Source: Spirochaetaceae bacterium (lineage in GTDB: Bacteria; Spirochaetota; Spirochaetia; SZUA-6; Fen-1364). From it: 21,949 bases of DNA. The translations under genes were made by a program, and so were the position numbers. Positions within the stretch are counted from its first letter, which is position 1. Every line of letters starts with the position of its first letter. Where the stretch lies: the NCBI GenBank assembly GCA_003141795.1, contig PLNO01000076.1:34088-56036 (forward strand), in the 5' to 3' direction. The notes under the pieces were generated by a model. The model saw only the letters and a program-made list of their open reading frames with translations. It ran no database searches and was not told the DNA's origin. Positions 14,888 through 21,205 of this stretch are shown here, piece after piece.

Positions 14888-16672
14888 TCAATAGAACGCC
14901 GTCCGATGGACGGGCTGAAACAGCCCGACACGATGCGCGCAGACGGGGTCGACAGGGCACTGCGCGCAAACGGGTACGCTCATTTCAGGACACCGGCGGC
15001 GCGCGCCGAAAAAAAACCAATCCACGGCACCCAGGCTCTTCCCCGATGCTTTCACCACCTGCTGGATCGCGCGATAGGCGGCCAGGCGGACCACCCATTC
15101 TTCAGGCGCCCCGATCACCTGACGGGCGTTCAGCGCCGCGCGCAGCGTGCCGTCATGGACGTCGATCAGGCCTGTTCGCAGGCACGAGCGCATGAGGTGG
15201 TAGTCGATGACCGGATCGACATCCTCATCATCGCCGAACGCGAGAAAGCGCTCGGGACGCTGGCTGAGGATGAGCGCCAGAAGACCGCTCTTCTTGCGGA
15301 GAGGGTCCTCCTTGTACCCGCCGACGCGATCCAGCTGTGAGAGGAAGGTCCGCAAAGGGTGGGAGGAACCCCGAGCGTTGCGAAGAACATCTTCGGGCCT
15401 GAGACCGAGGGCAAGCATGTCACGTCCGTACGCATGAGCCTGCTCGAGATGGAGATCCAACGCGGGCATGGGATCCGAGCCGTCATCCGCGCGAAAGACC
15501 TCCCGTAGCTCGTCGACTGTCATTGCGGCCTGACGGGCAGGGGAACAGAACTCCTCGTCCCGCTCCAGTCGGCGCAGAAACGCTGAAAACAAGTAGAAGG
15601 ATCCCTTGAGGGCGGTTCCGCCGAGCTGCGCGACAAGAGGCGCGTCGAACCTTCCCCCTTGGACGGACCAGAATCCGAACTGCTGCAGCGTTGCAGCGAA
15701 GAAGAAGTCGACTGCCTTCGGGTGACCGACGGTGGGCAGCTCGGGGCTGACGAAAGGAAAGGCGGAGGCATCGTCAAGCCGGGCGAGCAGATGCGCGATC
15801 CTCTCCACCTGTGCAGCATCGACGGTCACCGTGGTTTCCAGAGGAACGGACGGCGGTCCCCCCGAGAGCAGCGCCGTCGGTCCGAGCTGTTCGATCATCT
15901 CCGCGGCAAGGGGCGCGGCGGCGCGGGCAGCCATGACGGGGTGCATGTGGCAGATCACGCCGGCCAGGGTCGCGCCGCAAAAGGTGTCCCCCGCCCCGGT
16001 GGGATCGAGCTCCTTCGCGGGCACGGAGGGCACGTCGGAGGCGCACCCGCCCTGGATCACGCGCGCCCCCTGCGATCCCATGGTCACGAAGAGGAGCTTG
16101 CCAGGGCGCGTCGCGGCGGCTTGAATCGATCCGAAAAGCGCCGCTGCTTCACCGCGATTCATGAAGAAGATGTCGGTCTCCTCGATGATTCGCCGTATCA
16201 AGGCGGGCTCGGCGAGCACGCTGTTGATGTATGTCCCCGCAGAGACGAGCTTTGCACCGCGCTCACGGCACCCGCGGATGAACTCGATCTGCCTGTGGAC
16301 ATCGCCGAGCGGCACGACATGAACGACGTCGTACCGGGACAGGTCGTCCGGGAGGGAGGCGGGCATGAGGGCCGATTCCGAGCCGAAAAAAGCCTCGATG
16401 TAGGTCGTCGTGCCGCCCTCATGGGAGATCTCGAAGCGCGGAAGCTCGTCAGGCGCGACAGCGGGACCGAGCCATTCCGTCAAACGAACTGCAACGGGCC
16501 GAAGAACGTCAGGCAGGGGAACGGGTCTGGGGGCGAACAGGGAAACGGCAACCCCGCAGCGCTGCGCCGCCATGGCGGTGTACATGCCTGCGCCTCCCGC
16601 AGAGGCGATGCCGCGCCCCCCGAGATGAAGCACGTCGAGTGACGCTCCGCCGATGACAAGGAGATGAGCCAT
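14888..16672 (-). CDS. PfkB-family kinase fused to a Qng1-like glycosylase domain
   Basis: This 594-residue protein has two parts. Residues 1-300 are a PfkB/ribokinase-type sugar or nucleoside kinase: GGASLD at the start, an early GGAGMYTAM loop and the anion-hole/catalytic motif DPTGAGDTFCG with base D229. Residues 315-594 are helical and resemble the queuosine salvage glycosylases (DUF2419/Qng1). The segment MTVDELREVFRADDGSDPMP corresponds to their (L..IFR.D...P.L) region, GGYKEDPLRKKSGLLALIL to the YKRAQ helix, and VIDYHLMRS to the FADYRVPQ catalytic-Asp segment (D490). It ends with C561-x7-C569-x2-C572-x5-C578, close to the 4Fe-4S loop of EndoIII/MutY. The whole would phosphorylate a nucleoside and then split the base from the 5'-phosphate. 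ATG 16672 has no clear ribosome site. The kinase is sure; the glycosylase match is by recall. Confidence 0.75.
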   Translation of the reverse strand: MAHLLVIGGASLDVLHLGGRGIASAGGAGMYTAMAAQRCGVAVSLFAPRPVPLPDVLRPVAVRLTEWLGPAVAPDELPRFEISHEGGTTTYIEAFFGSESALMPASLPDDLSRYDVVHVVPLGDVHRQIEFIRGCRERGAKLVSAGTYINSVLAEPALIRRIIEETDIFFMNRGEAAALFGSIQAAATRPGKLLFVTMGSQGARVIQGGCASDVPSVPAKELDPTGAGDTFCGATLAGVICHMHPVMAARAAAPLAAEMIEQLGPTALLSGGPPSVPLETTVTVDAAQVERIAHLLARLDDASAFPFVSPELPTVGHPKAVDFFFAATLQQFGFWSVQGGRFDAPLVAQLGGTALKGSFYLFSAFLRRLERDEEFCSPARQAAMTVDELREVFRADDGSDPMPALDLHLEQAHAYGRDMLALGLRPEDVLRNARGSSHPLRTFLSQLDRVGGYKEDPLRKKSGLLALILSQRPERFLAFGDDEDVDPVIDYHLMRSCLRTGLIDVHDGTLRAALNARQVIGAPEEWVVRLAAYRAIQQVVKASGKSLGAVDWFFFGARRRCPEMSVPVCAQCPVDPVCAHRVGLFQPVHRTAFY

Positions 16673-16747
16673 GCGTCAGCTTATACGGCTTTTGCGGAAC
16701 TTCGTACATACGCCGCACGGAGCCGCGCGCCGACCATCCGCCGGGTA

Positions 16748-17413
16748 CTAGTTCTCCGATACCAGCTCCACTGTCGTCAGTGGGAAGCCAGGCGGCCCGC
16801 GTACGGCCTCGTACTTCACGAAGGATCCATCCGAGGATCGATACCAGTACAGTGAGCTCCAGAATAGCGAAAGCAGGCCGGCCGCGCTCACGCGGACGCG
16901 CAGCGTCTCCGTTTGTACGTCATTGACCGAAACGGTGTCCGCCCCCTCGTTGGACGCCTGCATCAGGTGCGCTTTCGCCTCCCACGGCTGAACGATCCAG
17001 AATACTTTCGGCGATCGGGGCGCGGCGAGCACAAAGGCACGTATCGAGACTTCGATGGTTTCGAACCAGGGGGAATCGTCGATCTGTTGTGTTCGGGAGA
17101 TCTGCTTGCCCGAGAGAACACCTTCGAACGAAAGGAGATTTCCTTCCCGGCGCGCGGAGTAATCCAGGTTGCGCGCGGGGCTCACGACACGGTATCTCAC
17201 AGTCGTGTCCGCCGCACCGTACTCCACCTCGTGGAAATCCCCGTCGCTTAAAAACGATCGGACAAGAAAACCGTGGGGGAGCGGATCCTGCTCCATGCGG
17301 ATAACCACCTCGGCCGTGCCTGTTCTGTCGCGGTAGGTGTTCATTGTTTGGGCGATCAACGGCAGGCTGACAAGAGAGAGAACGGATGCAAGAAGAGCTA
17401 TCATCCGCCTCAT
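16748..17413 (-). CDS. Secreted protein of unknown function
   Basis: This 221-residue protein has an N-terminal signal peptide (MRRMIALLASVLSLVSLPLI, cleavage likely after IAQ or nearby) and no lipobox cysteine. The mature part is rich in alternating strands (TVRYRVVSPARN, ETLRVRVSAAG), with SPWFETIEVSIRAF in the middle and a run of aromatic residues (LFWSSLYWYRSSDG) before the C-terminus. I do not recognise a family; a periplasmic beta-fold is likely. The ATG at 17413 is chosen for its RR motif before the hydrophobic core. An in-frame ATG at 17404 is preceded more closely by GAGG but loses one positive charge. It ends 75 bp before the kinase-glycosylase gene on the same strand, and the two may be co-transcribed. 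Confidence 0.6.
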   Translation of the reverse strand: MRRMIALLASVLSLVSLPLIAQTMNTYRDRTGTAEVVIRMEQDPLPHGFLVRSFLSDGDFHEVEYGAADTTVRYRVVSPARNLDYSARREGNLLSFEGVLSGKQISRTQQIDDSPWFETIEVSIRAFVLAAPRSPKVFWIVQPWEAKAHLMQASNEGADTVSVNDVQTETLRVRVSAAGLLSLFWSSLYWYRSSDGSFVKYEAVRGPPGFPLTTVELVSEN

Positions 17414-17516
17414 TATGTAGAAGGTATAAGCAACCGCGTGCGGAGACAACACGGCAACTTGGTCGGGATTCGTGTGCATGCGCCCGGCGAAGACAGCCGG
17501 GACCGGATAATTCTTG

Positions 17517-17545
17517 TTGACAACCCGTCCGGCGCGTGATATTTT
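17517..17545 (+). promoter_or_regulatory. Sigma-70 promoter for a small RNA
   Basis: A perfect -35 TTGACA (17517-17522) and a TATTTT -10 (17540-17545) stand exactly 17 bp apart, predicting transcription from about 17552. The next gene on this strand is more than 1 kb away. The transcript would run straight into the hairpin-rich segment that follows and stop at the terminator at 17646-17671. Confidence 0.65.
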
Positions 17546-17551
17546 TCTACC

Positions 17552-17671
17552 AGATTTGATTGTTGAATGCCACCTCATCGGGAACGGCGTCAGTAGACGC
17601 TGGTAGTTTATGTTAAAGGGGTGGCAACAAGTGTAAAGAGAACAGCCATCCCTGCACGGGATGGTTTTTTT
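17552..17671 (+). ncRNA. Candidate 120-nt structured small RNA
   Basis: Between the promoter and the terminator lies a self-complementary segment. TTGTT (17560-17564) and GCCACC (17569-17574) pair with GGTGGC (17620-17625) and AACAA (17626-17630), giving an 11-bp interrupted helix with a 4-nt bulge. Inside is a 5-bp hairpin GCGTC-AGTA-GACGC (17587-17600). The enclosed unpaired part (GGTAGTTTATGTTAAAGG) could take part in tertiary contacts. The layout of one closing helix, an inner hairpin, a single-stranded core and an intrinsic terminator resembles a riboswitch or a small regulatory RNA. I do not recognise it as any Rfam family. No credible ORF follows on this strand within the transcript, so a trans-acting RNA is more likely than a leader of a large gene. 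Confidence 0.5.
17646..17671 (+). terminator. Intrinsic terminator with T7 tail
   Basis: CCATCCC (17646-17652), loop TGCAC and GGGATGG (17658-17664) form a perfect 7-bp stem followed directly by seven Ts (17665-17671). This is a textbook factor-independent terminator on the plus strand. The nearest plus-strand gene upstream ends at 14875, with minus-strand genes between, so it must end the short transcript starting near 17552. Confidence 0.88.
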
Positions 17672-17707
17672 ATGTGGCAATCCGACCGCGGACGGAAATT
17701 TTTACAT

Positions 17708-17721
17708 CTTGCGAAAGCAAG
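17708..17721 (+). ncRNA. GNRA-capped hairpin in a second RNA-like segment
   Basis: CTTGC-GAAA-GCAAG is a 5-bp stem with a GAAA tetraloop, a hallmark of folded RNA. It is followed by AAAGGAGGTG (17723-17732), a near-complete complement of the 16S rRNA 3' end. More stems follow: TGCC/GGCA with ACCA/TGGT (17756-17779) and GACAG/CTGTC (17784-17799), then the GC-rich terminator. This segment (about 17680-17831) may be a second structured RNA in tandem with the first, or a leader for a tiny ORF. Confidence 0.4.
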
Positions 17722-17736
17722 GAAAGGAGGTGCGCA

Positions 17737-17784
17737 GTGAAGAACGAAAATGAAATGCCTGACCAGAGGTGGTTTGGCAACTAG
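17737..17784 (+). CDS. Possible 15-residue peptide ORF
   Basis: GTG at 17737 stands 6 nt after a perfect GGAGG (AAGGAGGTG, 17724-17732), a better ribosome site than most genes in this window have. The frame encodes MKNENEMPDQRWFGN and stops with TAG at 17782-17784, just before two hairpins and a terminator. Such a unit could be a leader peptide, a small RiPP-like precursor or a standalone microprotein; I recognise no family. Against it, the sequence also folds into a stem (17756-17779), so the bases may be conserved for RNA structure instead. Confidence 0.3.
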   Translation: MKNENEMPDQRWFGN

Positions 17785-17799
17785 ACAGTCAAATCTGTC

Positions 17800-17831
17800 G
17801 TGGCCGCCCGTTCCGGGCGGCCACACTTTCT
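17800..17831 (+). terminator. GC-rich terminator-like hairpin
   Basis: GTGGCCGCCC (17800-17809), loop GTTCC and GGGCGGCCAC (17815-17824) form a perfect 10-bp stem, followed by ACTTTCT. The T-run is short but the stem is very stable. On the minus strand it lies downstream of the truncated prsW gene (ending at 17969), so it could serve both directions. Confidence 0.6.
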
Positions 17832-17968
17832 CCCGCCGCCAACCTCGTCAGCCCGGTACGTTCCTGGCGCTGATGGAAAGGAATGCAGGAGGGGCCAATC
17901 GGATGGTACGATCGACACGCCCGATGGACGCGGTCCATCGGGGGGCCACGTCGACGACTGCCGACGCA

Positions 17969-18700
17969 TTACGACCCCGGCCACGCTCCGCCAACTACTG
18001 TTCTTCGCCTCCATCTTCGATACATGACCTCCAGGACGATTCCGATGGTGAGCGGGAAAAAGGAGAGGACCGCTCCTCCGATGATCGCGAAGCCGAGGCT
18101 TTTGGCGCCGCCCATGGTAGCGAACCCCACGAAGAGCAGGACCCAGAACAGCGCGCACACCCCGAGGAGACCTCGCGCAACAACGGCCATCCAGCGGGGC
18201 GCGCTTCTCCGCACAGGCGGGGGTGTCCTCGGCTCGAAAAAGCCGCCGCCCTCCCATCGGCGGAGTGAAAGCCGTCGTCCCCTCTTCAATGCCATGGTGC
18301 CGAACGCGGCAACCCCGGCGACAACAGGAAGGATGAGGATCGGGATGCCGCTTTCCGCCATTGCGAGCGTGTCATAGGTGCCGTGGATGAGCCACGCGCG
18401 ACGTCCGGGGTTCGCCTCGAAACGGGCACGCCCGACAAGAAGCCCCATGATGACTGCGGTGAAGACATGCAGCGGCACCGCGGTGAAAGCGCGTACGATC
18501 CCCGTGTCGATTCCGTTATGAAAGACGTAGCCGAGGTTCTCCAGGAGGGCGAAGCCGATGGCGCTCGCCCCCGCGTAGACGATGCCGTCGTTCTCTTCAT
18601 TGAAGTTCGGATTGCGCCAGACGAAGAGGAGCACGACGGCGAGCTTTGCGATCTCCTCAACCGGTGCGACCTTGAGGAATGCCGATGCTGCAGCGCCATC
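17969..18700 (-). pseudogene. PrsW-family membrane protease, 5'-truncated
   Basis: The minus strand encodes the PrsW/CPBP-like glutamic-type intramembrane protease signature in order: VEEIAK (the EExxK motif, codons near 18643-18660), GFALLENLGY (FxxxE), HVFTAVIMGLLVGRARF and HGTYDTL (HxxxD). A Pro/Arg-rich linker and two more membrane segments follow. B. subtilis PrsW, which clips the anti-sigma factor RsiW, has about 70 residues with two membrane segments before EExxK. Here the frame has no start codon there, and the sequence upstream of about 18700 does not encode such helices in any frame. The only in-frame start with normal downstream reading is the GTG at 18634, which drops EExxK. I therefore read it as a gene that lost its 5' end; a frameshift near 18700 is the alternative. 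Confidence 0.62.
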
Positions 18701-18786
18701 AAGGCGTGCGCGCCCGGGGTCATGGAAGTCAAGCGCATGTATACGCGACCCGAAAGCAGGGGCATGATTTGCGTGACCTTGAAGGT

Positions 18787-18909
18787 CTACTGACGCACTA
18801 TCATCAGGAGTGTTTTCCCCGCAGGCGTGCCCTTCGTGCTGGCAACGATGGTGATCCGCTGACCGCCCGCCTGGACCATCAGCGCGGTGCCGTGTTCTGG
18901 CCTTTGCCA
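18787..18909 (-). pseudogene. C-terminal fragment of an unidentified protein
   Basis: A 40-codon reading ends in TAG at 18787-18789. Its last 31 residues are protein-like, with alternating strands: ALMVQAGGQRITIVAST, then KGTPAGKTLLMIVRQ. Upstream the same frame runs antisense through the AraC gene, where it is no longer protein-like. It may be the end of a gene whose 5' part was replaced when the regulator region was joined here. I cannot name the family, and chance is not excluded. Confidence 0.3.
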
Positions 18910-18932
18910 GTCGCGGTCTCTGTGGGTATACT
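18904..18932 (+). promoter_or_regulatory. Sigma-70 promoter giving a leaderless AraC mRNA
   Basis: TTGCCA (18904-18909) and TATACT (18927-18932) are separated by exactly 17 bp. Transcription would start at about 18939-18940, which is the ATG of the AraC gene. No Shine-Dalgarno sequence precedes that ATG, which is consistent with leaderless translation. Confidence 0.6.
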
Positions 18933-18939
18933 TCGGACC

Positions 18940-19836
18940 ATGCCCAGCAGCTATCCGGACGAGAAGGGCGCTTTCTTCCGCTATCTGACGTGGAGCGAGG
19001 AGGACGAGCGGTGGCAGATCGTATGCACCGACGCCGGTCATAGCGAGGTCGGCCCCTGCGTGCCGTATCCGCCCAACATCGACGCCCATCCGGGCCCCTA
19101 TCAGACTGTCGCGGTCGGCCGTGTCCTGAAAGAATACCATATCATCTACATCACCAAAGGGCGGGGCATCTTCGAAACGCAGGGCAGCCGCTATTCGGTT
19201 TCTCCCGGCTCCGTGCTCCTCCTCTTCCCCGGTATCGAGCACCTCTACAGGCCCGAGATCGAAACAGGCTGGTCCGAATACTGGGTCGGTTTCAGGGGAG
19301 CACATATCGACGCCCTCTGTCGGGCGGGATTCCTCTCTCCCGAACGTCCCTTCTATCGGTTGGGGCTGGACAATGCCATCCTCTCCCACTATCTGCAGAT
19401 CCTCGAGCTCGTGCGGAACCAGGCGCCTCTCTACCAGCTCAACGCCAGCGCGCTCATCCTGCGGCTCATTGCCGAGATCCTTTCCTGCGAACGGAAGGCT
19501 GTTCAGCCCACGCACGCGGAGGAGCTCGTTGTCCGGGCAAAATGCCTCATGGAGGAGAATATCGGCGGCGACGCGGGCCTGAACTGGATAGCCGAGTCCC
19601 TCGGCATCAGCGCATCCTACCTCACCGAAGTTTTCAAGTCATACACCTCGATGACTCCGCATCAGTACTTCATCAGCATAAAGATCGTCCGGGCGAAGGA
19701 GCTTCTCCGACAGGGCCTTGCGGTCAAAGAGGTCGCCTACAGCATCGGGATCAGCGACCAGTATTATTTTTCGCGTCTCTTCAAGAACAAGACCGGACTC
19801 TCCCCTTCCCGCTGGAAGCCGTATGCCCGCCAGTGA
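18940..19836 (+). CDS. AraC-family transcriptional regulator
   Basis: This 298-residue protein has an N-terminal cupin-like sensor (about 30-130; YITKGRGIFETQG, SPGSVLLLFPGIEHLYRP) that would bind a sugar. A dimerisation helix region follows, and then a C-terminal pair of helix-turn-helix motifs (about 200-298: LNWIAESLGISASYLTEVFK and VAYSIGISDQYYFSRLFKNK, ending TGLSPSRWK), the classic AraC/XylS domain. The ATG at 18940 begins the conserved part; an upstream frame to 18679 lacks protein character. It converges with the rhamnose-type uptake operon, with 19 bp between the stops, so it is the likely activator of that operon in response to L-rhamnose or a related sugar. The promoter predicts a leaderless message. 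Confidence 0.88.
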   Translation: MPSSYPDEKGAFFRYLTWSEEDERWQIVCTDAGHSEVGPCVPYPPNIDAHPGPYQTVAVGRVLKEYHIIYITKGRGIFETQGSRYSVSPGSVLLLFPGIEHLYRPEIETGWSEYWVGFRGAHIDALCRAGFLSPERPFYRLGLDNAILSHYLQILELVRNQAPLYQLNASALILRLIAEILSCERKAVQPTHAEELVVRAKCLMEENIGGDAGLNWIAESLGISASYLTEVFKSYTSMTPHQYFISIKIVRAKELLRQGLAVKEVAYSIGISDQYYFSRLFKNKTGLSPSRWKPYARQ

Positions 19837-19855
19837 CGCTTGAAGCGGGGGACCG

Positions 19856-20185
19856 TCAGTCCATGTGAAACATTTCCCGAAGCGGAACGCTCACGGGCGA
19901 TTTGTCCGGATTCGTCTCCATGATGTCCGCCATATACGCCCACCAGCGCTGTACGATCGGTTCGCCGCCCAGGTCCTGGGAGGAAGAGGGTCCACTTTGC
20001 TTCTGCACAGCGAAGAGCGTATTCGTAGCCTCGTCGAGAAAAATGGAATAATCCGAGACGCCGCTCCTTCGAAGGAGAGCTGAGATCTCGGGCCAGATCT
20101 CGTCGTGGCGCCGCTTGTACTCCTCAGCGAACCCCGGCTTGAGCTTCATCTTGAAGGCATGACTCCTCAACGCGACCCTCCCCAT
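19856..20185 (-). CDS. rhaM: L-rhamnose mutarotase
   Basis: This 109-residue protein matches the RhaM/RhaU family throughout. It starts KMKLKPGFAEEYKRRHDEIW with the active-site Tyr (Y23) and His (H27), continues DYSIFLDEATNTLFAVQ, then QRWWAYMADIMETNPDKSPV, and ends REMFHMD. The enzyme interconverts the alpha and beta anomers of L-rhamnose in the cytoplasm so that isomerase or kinase can use what is imported. The length fits the family (about 104 residues); a few extra residues precede the conserved start. It lies 15 bp after the second permease gene, the same permease-permease-mutarotase order as in rhizobial rhamnose operons. This gene gives the best evidence that the transporter carries rhamnose. 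Confidence 0.93.
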   Translation of the reverse strand: MGRVALRSHAFKMKLKPGFAEEYKRRHDEIWPEISALLRRSGVSDYSIFLDEATNTLFAVQKQSGPSSSQDLGGEPIVQRWWAYMADIMETNPDKSPVSVPLREMFHMD

Positions 20186-20200
20186 GACATCGACGGCACC

Positions 20201-21205
20201 TTACGAGCCCGCTTTCCGTCCCGACGTCTTCTTGCGCTCCTCGATCACGGCGAAGACGATGAGCGCGATGATGAGTATCAACCCCAGAGTAAAATTGAAG
20301 ATGTTGCCGCTGAAATTGACGAGCGTGAAGCCCTTGCGCAGGACTCCGATGATCAGCACACCGATGAAGGTGCCGACCATGCTGCCGACGCCTCCCATGA
20401 TCGAGGTGCCGCCGAGAACCACGGCGGTGATCACCTGCAGGTTGAGGTCATTGCCCATGCTCGTCTTTGCCGCGGAGAGCCTGCCAAGATAGATGAGGGC
20501 GGCGATCGCGCACATCAAACCGCAGAGGGTGTACACGAAAAGCAGCGTCCGCTTCGTCCGCACGCCCGAGAACATGAGCGCGCCCTCGTTGAAGCCGATA
20601 CCCTTGAGGCTCCGCCCCAGGCTTCCGCGGGCGTAGACGAGGTTGAAGAACACGAAGAGGACCACGAAATAGAAGAACTGCACCGGAATCGCATTGAACA
20701 CGAGATATGTGGAGATCAGCTTGAAACCGGCGGGGAATCCCGCATACGAGGCGGTCCCCGCGATGATGAAAGACACTCCGCGGAACAGGTTCATGGTGGC
20801 GAGGGTCGTGACGAGCGGGGGAATTCTGGTTCTCGAGATGATGATCCCGTTGATGAACCCACAGGCGATTCCTGACGCGAGAGAACAGACGATCGCCAGC
20901 GCGAGGTTGCCGGAATCCTTGAGGACCGCCCCGAAGACGATGGCGCTGAGCTGGAGGATGTATCCTACGGACAGATCGATGCCGCCCGTGGTGATGATGA
21001 AGGTCATCGCGAGGGCCATGATGCCGATCTCTCCGACGATGGACGTGGTGTCGAAGAGCACGTTGAGGTGGAAGAACACCGGCTGCAGGATTCCGAACAG
21101 GACGATGAGCGCGACAAGCAGCGCGCCGAGGGCGGCCTGGTAGGTGAATCTGATCCTGCGGACGCCGTTGCCCGTCGTGATGTCAGTCGATGGTGTGCCT
21201 TTCAT
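20201..21205 (-). CDS. Sugar ABC transporter permease, RbsC/RhaQ type
   Basis: This 334-residue inner-membrane permease of the RbsC/AraH (BPD_transp_2) family has about nine or ten hydrophobic helices. It shows the signature GEIGIMALAMTFIITTGGID (starting near residue 58) with LSVGYI, the conserved NGIIISRTRIPPLVTTLATM segment and a C-terminal VVLGGTSIMGGVGSMVGTFI, the region that contacts the ATPase. It would pair with the other permease to form the channel of a periplasmic-binding-protein-dependent sugar importer. The start ATG overlaps the stop of the upstream permease by 4 bp (ATGA), indicating translational coupling. Its position before rhaM makes it a likely RhaQ; other RbsC-family substrates cannot be excluded from the sequence alone. 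Confidence 0.9.
   Translation of the reverse strand: MKGTPSTDITTGNGVRRIRFTYQAALGALLVALIVLFGILQPVFFHLNVLFDTTSIVGEIGIMALAMTFIITTGGIDLSVGYILQLSAIVFGAVLKDSGNLALAIVCSLASGIACGFINGIIISRTRIPPLVTTLATMNLFRGVSFIIAGTASYAGFPAGFKLISTYLVFNAIPVQFFYFVVLFVFFNLVYARGSLGRSLKGIGFNEGALMFSGVRTKRTLLFVYTLCGLMCAIAALIYLGRLSAAKTSMGNDLNLQVITAVVLGGTSIMGGVGSMVGTFIGVLIIGVLRKGFTLVNFSGNIFNFTLGLILIIALIVFAVIEERKKTSGRKAGS

Noticed and set aside
15659..16642. A 327-codon plus-strand frame opposite the PfkB region
   Set aside because: It is a shadow of the kinase coding strand; the kinase motifs on the minus strand are decisive.
17750..18268. A 172-codon plus-strand frame beginning inside the small-RNA region
   Set aside because: It crosses a strong terminator-like hairpin and then runs antisense to prsW; its composition is random-like.
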